From contig JAOTWH010000099.1 in the NCBI GenBank assembly GCA_029863035.1, positions 1 to 7,785 of the forward strand: 7,785 nt of DNA, read 5' to 3'. Both the position numbers and the translations under genes were made by a program. How positions within the stretch are numbered: position 1 is the stretch's first letter; each line of letters starts with the position of its first letter. Origin of the DNA: Acidimicrobiia bacterium. GTDB lineage: Bacteria > Actinomycetota > Acidimicrobiia > UBA5794 > JAOTWH01. A model generated the notes under the pieces. It did not search any database and was not told the origin of the DNA. It saw only the letters and a list, made by a program, of their open reading frames with translations. Of this stretch, positions 1-6,025 are shown one piece after another.

Positions 1-114
1 AGCAACACGACGCCCGAGATTGCCCTCTATGCCTTTGCCGTCTTCTACGCCATCTGTCTCTTTCTGAACTGGTGGTACTACCTGGGCCCCAAGGCGGAGT
101 TCAAGAACCCCTGA
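1..114 (+). CDS. NarK-like nitrate/nitrite MFS transporter, C-terminal end (partial)
   Basis: An open frame runs from the window edge to a TGA at 112-114 and encodes 37 residues. It reads as one hydrophobic segment (IALYAFAVFYAICLFLNWWY) followed by a short polar tail (YLGPKAEFKNP). A last membrane helix ending in a Trp/Tyr cluster and a short charged tail is typical of the nitrate/nitrite porter branch of the major facilitator superfamily, which imports nitrate or exports nitrite across the inner membrane. The family call rests only on this tail, so another MFS transporter is possible. The rest of the gene lies upstream of the window. The stress protein begins 103 nt downstream on the same strand and may be cotranscribed. 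Confidence 0.55.
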   Translation, partial: SNTTPEIALYAFAVFYAICLFLNWWYYLGPKAEFKNP

Positions 115-205
115 GCAGAGTTCGTCGCAGCGCACAGATGGAGTCTTCCTCCTCTGTTCGAGTTCGGGTCTCGAGCGCGAGAAATGAGACTGAATAACCG
201 CCACC

Positions 206-211
206 AAGGAG
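206..211 (+). promoter_or_regulatory. Ribosome binding site of the universal stress protein gene
   Basis: AAGGAG lies 6 nt upstream of the ATG at 218. It is a near-perfect Shine-Dalgarno sequence and supports that start over any internal one. Confidence 0.75.
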
Positions 212-217
212 CCGAAT

Positions 218-664
218 ATGCCTTTCAAGAAGATCCTGATAGCGGTTGACGGATCACACGGAGCCGAGTCGGCCACCCGCTTGGGCGGGGAGCTGGCTGC
301 GGGGCATGACGCCGAAGTGCTGCTGGTGCATGCGGTTCCTCTTCCGCCCATCGTTGCCGGCATCGATCAGGCGATCTCGGAACAGAGCCTCGACTACCTG
401 GAGAAGAGTGCCGAGGCCGCTATTGGCTCGGCGGTCGAGATCCTTGAAGCGATGGGCGTGAAGTCCGAATCGATCATCAAGCCCGGATCACCCGCCGACA
501 TCGTGCTCGACGTTGCCGACGACCGTGATGTCGACGTCATCGTCGTTGGCCATAGGGGTTACGGGACGATGCGTCGGCTCATCCTGGGTTCCGTATCGTC
601 GAAGCTGGCGCACCATGCCCGCTGCGCTCTTCTGCTTGCTCCCGTGGAAGAGGAATCGCCCTGA
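218..664 (+). CDS. Universal stress protein, UspA family
   Basis: This 148-residue protein is the usual length of a single-domain universal stress protein. The N-terminal strand ILIAVDGS (residues 6-13) carries the conserved Asp that contacts the adenine nucleotide. Near the C-terminus, VVGHRGYGTMRRLILGSVS fits the ATP-binding signature G-2X-G-9X-G-S exactly, so it probably belongs to the ATP-binding subgroup. No signal peptide or membrane segment is visible, so it is likely a cytoplasmic dimer. Such proteins act in stress tolerance or energy sensing, but the specific role cannot be read from sequence. It follows the nitrate-transporter-like gene on the same strand, and a link to nitrate respiration or low oxygen is possible but unproven. 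The start is supported by AAGGAG at 206-211. Confidence 0.92.
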   Translation: MPFKKILIAVDGSHGAESATRLGGELAAGHDAEVLLVHAVPLPPIVAGIDQAISEQSLDYLEKSAEAAIGSAVEILEAMGVKSESIIKPGSPADIVLDVADDRDVDVIVVGHRGYGTMRRLILGSVSSKLAHHARCALLLAPVEEESP

Positions 665-763
665 CTTGACCCGCCCGCAGCGGTGAGGCCGGGAGGGGTG
701 CCGATCGCGGCCGAGATCGACCGGCGAGCTGGTCGCGAGGTCGAAAAGGAGCCTAGAAAACGG

Positions 764-792
764 TTCCCATGCGGCACACTTTGCGGTAGGGT
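764..792 (+). promoter_or_regulatory. Candidate promoter for the cysteine leader and sulfur operon
   Basis: TTCCCA at 764-769 matches four of six bases of TTGACA. It is separated by 17 nt from TAGGGT at 787-792, which fits the actinobacterial TAnnnT -10 pattern. Initiation 7-10 nt beyond the -10 would fall at about 799-802, at or almost at the leader ORF's ATG (802), so the leader may be translated from a leaderless or near-leaderless transcript. The match was made by eye in GC-rich DNA, so it is tentative. Confidence 0.4.
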
Positions 793-801
793 GGCGGCTC
801 A

Positions 802-870
802 ATGAAGTTCATGACCAGCCCGTGCGTTTGTTCTTGCTGTTGCAGCCAGACCGTTCGGGCGCGCTCATGA
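802..870 (+). CDS. Cys-rich leader peptide (22 aa) of a cysteine attenuator
   Basis: A 22-codon ORF runs from ATG 802 to TGA 868-870. Its core reads PCVCSCCCS (residues 7-15): codons 8, 10, 12, 13 and 14 are Cys, using both TGC and TGT. Cys is normally among the rarest residues, so five in seven codons is very unlikely by chance. The peptide is followed by an intrinsic terminator and then by a cysteine synthase gene, which is the arrangement of amino-acid biosynthetic attenuators. The product probably has no function of its own; translation speed over the Cys run would be the signal. A second in-frame ATG at 811 would give 19 residues and keep the Cys run. There is only a weak GGTGG (790-794) as a Shine-Dalgarno, and the predicted transcript start lies at or just before the ATG, so leaderless initiation is plausible. 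Cys-rich leader ORFs before sulfur genes are known in mycobacteria. Confidence 0.8.
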   Translation: MKFMTSPCVCSCCCSQTVRARS

Positions 871-932
871 CCTCTTAATCGACAAGTCAAGACATTCAGC
901 CACCCGCTCGGTTCAACCGCAGCGGGTTTTTT
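819..932 (+). promoter_or_regulatory. Cysteine-responsive transcription attenuator (segments 1-4)
   Basis: Four segments can pair in mutually exclusive ways. Segment 1 (818-826) pairs with segment 2 (852-860): five Watson-Crick pairs 818-822/856-860, then one mismatch, a G-U and two C-G/G-C pairs. Segment 2 (850-859, ACCGTTCGGG) pairs with segment 3 (903-912, CCCGCTCGGT) as 4 bp + 2x2 internal loop + 4 bp. Segment 3 pairs with segment 4 (916-926) to form the terminator. Segment 1 starts just before and overlaps the first Cys codons, and segment 2 lies between the last Cys codon and the leader stop. Ribosomes stalled on early Cys codons would cover segment 1 and leave 2 free to pair with 3, giving readthrough. 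Ribosomes reaching the stop would cover segment 2, so 3:4 forms and transcription ends. The pairings are visible in the sequence; the regulatory logic is inferred from the trp and his type attenuators. Confidence 0.72.
903..932 (+). terminator. Intrinsic terminator upstream of the cysteine synthase gene
   Basis: CCCGCT (903-908) pairs perfectly with AGCGGG (921-926). Inside it CGGT (909-912) pairs with ACCG (916-919), with a TCA loop and one bulged C (920). The ten-pair GC-rich stem is followed directly by six T (927-932). It ends 18 nt before the cysteine synthase start and before its Shine-Dalgarno sequence. It is 239 nt past the stress-protein stop, so it serves better as a regulated terminator of the leader transcript than as that gene's terminator. 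Confidence 0.85.
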
Positions 933-939
933 CATTTAC

Positions 940-944
940 GGAGG
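940..944 (+). promoter_or_regulatory. Ribosome binding site of the cysteine synthase gene
   Basis: GGAGG lies 6 nt before ATG 951 and fixes the start. It lies downstream of the terminator's T-run and outside the hairpin, so control is more likely by transcription termination than by masking of this site. Confidence 0.8.
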
Positions 945-950
945 AAAACA

Positions 951-1931
951 ATGGTCACCACCGAAGCCGGAACGGCGATCGGCGCCGACGGTCGCCTACG
1001 CCGCTACGACGATGTGCGCCAGCTCTTACCGAGCGTCGCCAACCCGACGCCGCTGGTACGGGTGAACCGCGTTCTGCCCGAGGCTGAGCTCTACCTCAAG
1101 CTGGAGTGGCTGAACCCCTTTGGCTCCATCAAGGACCGCACGGCCAACTACCTACTAGCCGGCCTCATCGAGAGGGGCGAACTCGACGGCCGAGCCATCG
1201 TCGAGGCGACCTCGGGCAACACCGGCGTCGCCCTGGCAGCGTTGGCCGCTCTGTTGGGAACCGAGGTCACCGTCACCATCCCCGATGGAGTTCCCGAAGA
1301 GAAGAAGACCCTGTTGCGAATGCTGGGAGCCGAGGTGTGGGAGACCCCGGACGACCTGTGCCCGGCCGACTATCCCAAGGACGGTGCCATCGCGCTGGCC
1401 CGGTCGTTGGTGGAGAGTGCCGGCGGTGAGCGCTACGTCATGCCCAACCAGTACGCCAACGCCGACAACGTGAAGGCCCATTACGAGACCACGGGCCCGG
1501 AGATCTGGGAGCAAACCGAGGGCCGGGTGCGCTACTTCCTGGCCGGGCTGGGGACCGCCGGCACCATCACCGGTGTTGGCACCTTCCTCAAGGAGCAGAA
1601 CCCCGAGGTTCAGATCATCGCGATCGAGCCGCAGCCAGGTCATCGCCTGCCAGGCCTCAAGAACCTCGAGGAAGCGAGCACTCCCGAGATCATGGACCGC
1701 AGCGTTATCGACCAGATCATCCGAGTCGACGATGGCCCGGCCTACCAGATGACCAAGCGACTGTTCCGGGAGGAGGCCCTCATCGTTGGCCCCTCCACCG
1801 GCGCCGTGGTGTGGGCCGCCGGCCAACTCGGCGACCAAGGCCTGGCGGTAGGCATTTCTGCCGACAGCGGCCTCAAGTACCTCAGCTACTTCGCGGAGAT
1901 GATCGACGACGAAGATTCCACTCAAACTTGA
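951..1931 (+). CDS. cysM: Cysteine synthase, CysM-like PLP enzyme (possibly O-phosphoserine-dependent)
   Basis: This 326-residue protein is a fold-type II PLP enzyme of the cysteine synthase/cystathionine beta-synthase family. It replaces the activated hydroxyl of an O-acetyl- or O-phosphoserine with sulfur to give cysteine. NPFGSIKDRTA holds the PLP Schiff-base Lys (K61). TSGNTG (87-92) is the substrate-carboxylate loop, GLGTAGTITG (199-208) the PLP-phosphate loop, and GPSTGA plus SADSGLKYLS the C-terminal part of the active site. There is no CBS-pair domain, so cysteine synthesis is more likely than cystathionine synthesis. Aligned from memory with Mycobacterium tuberculosis CysM, K237 (in PGLKNLEE) falls at the Arg that binds the O-phosphoserine phosphate, hinting at that substrate. 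It starts 18 nt after the attenuator's terminator and leads the operon, with tusA 14 nt downstream. The choice of sulfur donor and acceptor is inference; the family is firm. Confidence 0.9.
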   Translation: MVTTEAGTAIGADGRLRRYDDVRQLLPSVANPTPLVRVNRVLPEAELYLKLEWLNPFGSIKDRTANYLLAGLIERGELDGRAIVEATSGNTGVALAALAALLGTEVTVTIPDGVPEEKKTLLRMLGAEVWETPDDLCPADYPKDGAIALARSLVESAGGERYVMPNQYANADNVKAHYETTGPEIWEQTEGRVRYFLAGLGTAGTITGVGTFLKEQNPEVQIIAIEPQPGHRLPGLKNLEEASTPEIMDRSVIDQIIRVDDGPAYQMTKRLFREEALIVGPSTGAVVWAAGQLGDQGLAVGISADSGLKYLSYFAEMIDDEDSTQT

Positions 1932-1945
1932 AAGGCGGACAGAAA

Positions 1946-2194
1946 ATGACACAGGATGTGACGGTCGCTCAAACGCTCGATCTGTCGGGGCTGCTTTGCC
2001 CTCTTCCGATCTACAAGGCGTCGATCGCTCTCAAGAAATCGGCGGCCGGTGAGGTGGTCGAGTTCATTTGCACCGACCCTGGTTCTCTGGAGGACTTCCC
2101 CGCCTTCGCTCGACAAACCGGCCATGAGTTGGTGGTGGCCGAAGACAGAGGCGAAACCCAGCGGTTCCTACTGCGAAGAGCAGACACCGCATGA
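1946..2194 (+). CDS. tusA: TusA-like sulfur carrier protein
   Basis: An 82-residue protein, the normal size for TusA/SirA-fold carriers. LDLSGLLCPLPIYKA contains the diagnostic CPxP motif, with C18 as the residue expected to carry a persulfide. Family members move sulfane sulfur between proteins in tRNA thiolation, molybdenum-cofactor work or dissimilatory sulfur metabolism. The start at 1946 follows an AAAGGCGG Shine-Dalgarno (1931-1938) and lies 14 nt after the cysteine synthase stop. A longer in-frame opening back to 1811 only overlaps that gene and is not used. The stop overlaps the next start (ATGA). Between a cysteine synthase and a DsrE protein, it most likely relays sulfur toward cysteine synthesis, but this partner role is inferred. 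A generic TusA for tRNA thiolation is the alternative. Confidence 0.9.
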   Translation: MTQDVTVAQTLDLSGLLCPLPIYKASIALKKSAAGEVVEFICTDPGSLEDFPAFARQTGHELVVAEDRGETQRFLLRRADTA

Positions 2195-2676
2195 GCACCA
2201 AAGAACAGAACGGCACCAGGCGCCTCGCTCTGGTGGCATCGAAGGGGGCCCTGGACGAGGCCTACCCGCCCCTGATCCTGGCTGCTACTGCCGCCAGCTT
2301 GGGCTGGGAGGTGGGCATCTATTTCACCTTCTACGGACTCGACATCCTTCATAAGGACAAGCACAAGAAGCTCAAGGTTTCCCCGATTGGGAACCCGGCC
2401 GCGCCGGTGACGGTTCCCACGCTGGTGGGTGCTCTTCCCGGGATGACCAAGGCGTCGACCAGGATGATGAAGAAATGGCTCGATGAGTCCAACCTGCCCG
2501 GGATTCCCGAGTTCCTGGACATGGCCCGCGACAACGACGTCAAGCTGTTCGCCTGCTCCACCACGATGGGAGTGATGGGAGTGGAGGAGAGCGATCTCAT
2601 CGAAGGCTGTGATGTTGCCGGGGCCGCCGCCTTCCTCGACTTCGCGGCCGACGCCGACGTCCAGATGTTCATCTAG
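2191..2676 (+). CDS. DsrE2-family (DsrE/F/H-like) sulfur-transfer protein
   Basis: A 161-residue protein resembling the DsrE2 (DrsE_2) branch of DsrE/DsrF/DsrH-like proteins. An N-terminal strand LALVASKGALD is followed by IYFTFYGLDIL (residues 43-53), the F-x-F-[WY]-G-L hallmark of this group, and then a variable Gly/Pro-rich middle. The C-terminal half, PEFLDMARDNDVKLFACSTTMGVMGV, carries C122 in the expected persulfide position; C140 is a second Cys. No membrane segment is convincing, although some relatives are membrane-associated. DsrE2 genes often sit beside tusA and a rhodanese gene and exchange sulfane sulfur with TusA. Here the ATGA overlap with tusA (2191-2194) points to translational coupling and balanced expression. 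No rhodanese is seen within the window. The family call is strong; its role as a sulfur donor for cysteine synthesis is inferred. Confidence 0.88.
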   Translation: MSTKEQNGTRRLALVASKGALDEAYPPLILAATAASLGWEVGIYFTFYGLDILHKDKHKKLKVSPIGNPAAPVTVPTLVGALPGMTKASTRMMKKWLDESNLPGIPEFLDMARDNDVKLFACSTTMGVMGVEESDLIEGCDVAGAAAFLDFAADADVQMFI

Positions 2677-2700
2677 GGATTGCTCTCGACGGTCGGGGCG

Positions 2701-3282
2701 CTAGGAGTGCGTCTCCACAGATAGTTGCAGCTTCTCCGCCATCGCTGTCAACGCGTTGTCCACCGCCTGGAACAGTGGCTCGGATTGGTCGAACTCGAAC
2801 TCGTTCGAAGTGAAGTAGCGAGGTCCGGCGTTTGTGTGCAGCGTGAACTGGTAGTCGATCCCGTCAACGCATGCCTGACACGAGCCAGGGTTGAGGCGTG
2901 CCTCCAGGTCGTCGAAGTCGGTGACGTTGGCGATGGCGATCAACTGAGTAGCTAGCTCCGCGTCGATTACAGACACATCCACGGCCGCATCCTGGTCGAG
3001 TCCACCAATGGGCAGCTCGCCGGGTTGTCGGTAGACAGCTGCGATGCCATCGGACCACAGTCCGAACGTTCGGCAGTTGGGACCCATCATGGCGCAGCCG
3101 CCGATTTCACTGATGACCATTACCAGTGCTGGGTCAGCTGGCGCCACCGTGGTGGGCGTCGTTGTGGTGGTGGTGGCAGAGGTCACTAGTGGCACCGTTG
3201 TTACGGACTCCCCAGACGGAGACCCGCAGGCGGCCAAAACCAGCAGCAGGGGCAGGATCGCTTTCACAGATGTGAGACGCAC
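2701..3282 (-). CDS. Secreted lipoprotein of unknown function with Thr-rich linker
   Basis: A 193-residue protein. The N-terminus MRLTSVKAILPLLLVLAACG is a lipoprotein signal peptide: a Lys/Arg n-region, a Leu-rich core and a LAAC lipobox, with C19 as the lipidated residue. A low-complexity Thr/Pro/Val linker (about 28-50, including a run of six Thr) leads to a folded domain from about 52. That domain has two Cys pairs, C63/C70 (GGCAMMGPNC) and C135/C138 (SCQAC), which could form disulfides outside the membrane. The stretch NCRTFGLWSDGIAAVYR loosely recalls small extracytoplasmic domains of the C-x(n)-DG-x-V-x-Y type, but I do not recognise a named family. The start is GTG (3282-3280) without a clear Shine-Dalgarno; it is chosen because it gives a well-formed signal peptide. 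It lies 28 nt after the kinase stop on the same strand, so cotranscription is likely. The gene converges with the sulfur operon across only 24 nt. Confidence 0.8.
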   Translation of the reverse strand: MRLTSVKAILPLLLVLAACGSPSGESVTTVPLVTSATTTTTTPTTVAPADPALVMVISEIGGCAMMGPNCRTFGLWSDGIAAVYRQPGELPIGGLDQDAAVDVSVIDAELATQLIAIANVTDFDDLEARLNPGSCQACVDGIDYQFTLHTNAGPRYFTSNEFEFDQSEPLFQAVDNALTAMAEKLQLSVETHS

Positions 3283-3310
3283 TATGGCACGGGATCGGTT
3301 CCCGGCTGCT

Positions 3311-5845
3311 CTAATCCGTTTCGGGATCGAGTATCTGGGCCAGTTCGCCTTCCAGGAGTTCGACTTCGAAACGTAGGGTCGACCAGGCGTCGGCGAATGA
3401 CTCCGGTTGGTGGGCGCGTGCTAGCTCGTTCAGGTGTTTCGCTGCCAGGAACGCTGCCTCGGCTCCGATGCTGGCAAGTTCACCCTTCAACTTGTGGGCG
3501 AGTTGGTCTACACGGTCGACTTCGCTGTCCGTGACCGCAGCTTCGAGATCCGCCAGCTCGGCCGGGCATTGCTTAACGAACATCTCAACCACTTCCCTCA
3601 GAAACTCGGGGTCGTTGCCGACTGCCTGCAGGGCCGCTTCGCTGTTGAACGTGATGGCGCCGGTGCCGTGCATTGGATCCGATCTCTCTACTGCGGCGAA
3701 GCCCTCACCTTCGGAGATCTGGGCCAACACAGCGAGCAGTTCTTCGAATCGGAGAGGCTTGGTCAGGTAAGCGTCCATCCCTGCCTCCAGGCACCGCTCG
3801 CGGTCTCCGCTGAGTGCGTGTGCAGTCAAAGCGACAATCGGGATGTGGCTGTCGCCCTCAGCCTCCTCCTGTCGGATCTGGATGGTGGCCTCTATACCGT
3901 CCATCCTCGGCATCTGGACGTCCATCAGAATGGCGTCGAAATCCTCCGATCGCCAAGCCTCGATGGCATCGTGGCCGTCTTCCACGGCAACGACACCGAA
4001 GCCGCGACGCATGAGGAGCAGCTCAACGATCTTGCGATTGGTGGGGCTGTCCTCAGCGACAAGGACGCGCTTTTTGGTGCGCGCCTCCCGGATGGTGTGG
4101 CGCGTTATCAACTTGGGGTCTTCAGTACCGCGCTGCGCTATCAACTGCTTGACCCCCCAGATGAGGTCATCGGGCTGAATAGGCCGGCTGATGTAAGCGC
4201 CGACTTCGAGTTCCCGACATCGTGTTGCGTCGCCCCGCTGGCCGGAGGTCGTGATGACCATGATGTCGGGCCGATCGGCGTGGAACTGAGTACGGATGCG
4301 GCTGGCGGCCTCGAGCTGCTCATCGGCATCTACCAGGACGAGCGAGTATGGAGTTCCGTCGCTGAATGCTCGATTCAGCTCGACCACGGCCTCGTGAGGG
4401 GTGGTGGTGCGAACGGGTTTCATCCCCGCCCGCTGGAGCGCATCCATCTCGTCCGCGCTCGTCTTCCGGTTGTCCGACACGACAAGAACGGGCACGGTCA
4501 AGATGGAGGCAGTCCCTGCCTCTGGGGGGTTTTCAATCGGCGTCTTCGACTCTTGCAGCAGGAGGGTGAAATTGAAGGTGGTGCCGTAGCCGATCTCACT
4601 TTGAAGCCACATTCGTCCTTCCATGAGCTCGACCAGCCGCTTGGCGATCGAGAGCCCCACGCCGGTACCGCCAAAGTGGCGCGTGAGCGACCCATCGACC
4701 TGGGTGAAAGTCTCGAATATCGACTCTCCAGCTTCAGCAGGTATTCCGATTCCGGTGTCCTGCACCGCCACATGGATGCCCACTCCGTCATCTTGTTCCT
4801 CCGAGGGCATGACCCGGATCCACACCCCTCCTTTGTCGGTGAACTTGATGGCGTTCGACACCAGCGCGGTGATGATCTGGCGGACCCGGCCCGGATCTCC
4901 CACCACGTCGTCTGGCAGGCCCTCATCCACCCACATGTCGAAATGCAGGCCCTTCTCCCTGGCCAGAGGGCGGAATGTGTCAATTATGTGAGCGATCGTG
5001 TTGCGCAAGCTGAACGGCATCAACTCGATACCCAGCTTCCCCGATTCGATCCACGAGAGATCGAGGATGTCGTTGATAAGGGAAAGCAGCTCCTTGCCCG
5101 ATGTTCTGATCATCTCGATCTGTTCCCGCTGGTCGGGTAGCAGCTCCGTTTCAAGCATCAACTCACTGAGGCCCAAGATGCCGTTCATAGGTGTCCGCAC
5201 CTCGTGGCTCATGTTCGTGAGGAAGTCGGTCTTAGCCTTGGTTGCTTGCTCGGCAACGGCCTCGGCACTGCGGCGCTGTTCGATTTCTTTATCGAGCATG
5301 CTGGAGGTGTCGGTGGCCTCGTTAGCGTGGCGTTCCCTGAGCCACAGGGTTCCCACCATCTCGGCAACGGCATCGAGCAGACCCACGTCAGCTTCATCAA
5401 AGACGTTGGCGTCAGCGGCAGCGATACCGAGCGTCCCGATCCACTCCCCGTCGAGCCGTACCGGTGCCAGAACCCAGCAGACGAAGTCCGAATCCGATTC
5501 GATCATCTCGCGCTCGTCAGCCGTGAGGTCGGCCGTCGAGAAGATCTTGGTCTTGCCGCTCTCCAGCGCCTCTGCGATCAAGGGCACACGATGCCAGCCG
5601 ACGTTGGCGACATCGGGCTGGTGTGTGCCATCGGCACCGACGCTGTCGACAACTTGAGGCTCGTCGGTACTGGGTTCGTGCTTCGCAAGGAAGGCAAGAT
5701 CGGTGTCAGGTTCCGCTACGAGCGCGAAGAGAACGCGGCGAATCGCGTCGGTGTCGGCCGAGTGAACGAGAGTTCCGGCACAGAATTTGAACGTGCGTAA
5801 CGTTCTCCTGTAGCGATCGACAGGATCGTTTGATGCTTGTGGCAT
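3311..5845 (-). CDS. Soluble hybrid sensor histidine kinase: GAF-like, HisKA, HATPase, two receivers, HPt
   Basis: An 844-residue BarA/ArcB-like hybrid kinase without membrane segments, so its signal is probably cytoplasmic. Residues about 15-170 look like a GAF sensor domain (note LAPVRLDGEWIGTLGIA). A charged, possibly coiled-coil linker (about 183-206) follows. HisKA has the phosphorylated H214 in MSHEVRTPMNGILG. The ATPase domain has the N box NAIKFT (331-336), G1 DTGIGIP (363-369) and G2 GGTGVGLS (392-399). The first receiver (about 453-570) keeps Asp residues at 458 and 506, but the conserved Lys is Arg (R554 in YISRPI), and the usual DxxMPxMDG segment is lost. The second (about 593-710) is canonical: E598/D599, D642 in MDVQMPRMDG, T674, K696. 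A C-terminal HPt domain has H784 in AHKLKGELASIG. Phosphate can thus pass H214-D642-H784 and on to an unknown regulator; none is encoded nearby. The AAGG before the ATG is only 2 nt away, so the exact start is less certain. Confidence 0.93.
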   Translation of the reverse strand: MPQASNDPVDRYRRTLRTFKFCAGTLVHSADTDAIRRVLFALVAEPDTDLAFLAKHEPSTDEPQVVDSVGADGTHQPDVANVGWHRVPLIAEALESGKTKIFSTADLTADEREMIESDSDFVCWVLAPVRLDGEWIGTLGIAAADANVFDEADVGLLDAVAEMVGTLWLRERHANEATDTSSMLDKEIEQRRSAEAVAEQATKAKTDFLTNMSHEVRTPMNGILGLSELMLETELLPDQREQIEMIRTSGKELLSLINDILDLSWIESGKLGIELMPFSLRNTIAHIIDTFRPLAREKGLHFDMWVDEGLPDDVVGDPGRVRQIITALVSNAIKFTDKGGVWIRVMPSEEQDDGVGIHVAVQDTGIGIPAEAGESIFETFTQVDGSLTRHFGGTGVGLSIAKRLVELMEGRMWLQSEIGYGTTFNFTLLLQESKTPIENPPEAGTASILTVPVLVVSDNRKTSADEMDALQRAGMKPVRTTTPHEAVVELNRAFSDGTPYSLVLVDADEQLEAASRIRTQFHADRPDIMVITTSGQRGDATRCRELEVGAYISRPIQPDDLIWGVKQLIAQRGTEDPKLITRHTIREARTKKRVLVAEDSPTNRKIVELLLMRRGFGVVAVEDGHDAIEAWRSEDFDAILMDVQMPRMDGIEATIQIRQEEAEGDSHIPIVALTAHALSGDRERCLEAGMDAYLTKPLRFEELLAVLAQISEGEGFAAVERSDPMHGTGAITFNSEAALQAVGNDPEFLREVVEMFVKQCPAELADLEAAVTDSEVDRVDQLAHKLKGELASIGAEAAFLAAKHLNELARAHQPESFADAWSTLRFEVELLEGELAQILDPETD

Positions 5846-6025
5846 GACCTTGCTTTGGTTGTTATTGGTATCGGTCGGGGCGGGCGTTGATTGAGCGATC
5901 CCCTAAGCGACGAGGAAGCGATTCATGGAGCCAAATGCCCTTCGCCCCGGCTATGTCGGCCCTACTGTCGAGTAGTGGCATCCGATCGGCTCGACACCCA
6001 GCAACGCCAGCTCCATCTGGAGCGA
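5846..6025. other. Divergent intergenic region between the kinase and glpD genes
   Basis: This 180-nt stretch must hold the promoters of both divergent genes unless glpD starts further upstream. A TACTGT (5963-5968) could be a -10 for glpD, but no convincing -35 accompanies it. I see no clear inverted repeat for a GlpR-type operator, no riboswitch and no terminator. The glpD frame is open back to a TTG at 5891, but the translated extension has no family character. Confidence 0.4.

Noticed and set aside
169..182. Small hairpin (TCTCG/CGAGA, 4-nt loop) between the transporter and stress-protein genes
   Set aside because: It has only five base pairs and no T-run, which is too weak to call a terminator.
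701..720. CGATC/GATCG inverted repeat after the stress-protein gene
   Set aside because: The stem is about five pairs with a large loop and no T-run, consistent with chance in GC-rich DNA.
753..935. A 60-codon minus-strand frame covering the leader and terminator
   Set aside because: It is the reverse complement of the Cys leader region, has no ribosome binding site worth noting and no family resemblance. The plus-strand Cys-codon run plus terminator explains this region better.
903..950. S-box or other metabolite riboswitch before the cysteine synthase
   Set aside because: The 5' region lacks the conserved junction motifs of known SAM or related riboswitches. The Cys-codon leader with a terminator accounts for it without an aptamer.
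1811..1945. N-terminal extension of TusA
   Set aside because: The frame is open but overlaps the end of the cysteine synthase. The extension is Arg-rich and unlike TusA, while ATG 1946 has a Shine-Dalgarno and gives the standard 82-residue length.
1155..1952. A 265-codon minus-strand frame across the cysteine synthase gene
   Set aside because: It is antisense to a gene with intact PLP motifs; its composition is that of a reverse-strand shadow.
3434..5140. A 568-codon open frame on the plus strand inside the kinase gene
   Set aside because: It is antisense to a clearly recognised histidine kinase with all catalytic motifs, and its translation resembles no family. Long antisense frames are expected in high-GC genes.
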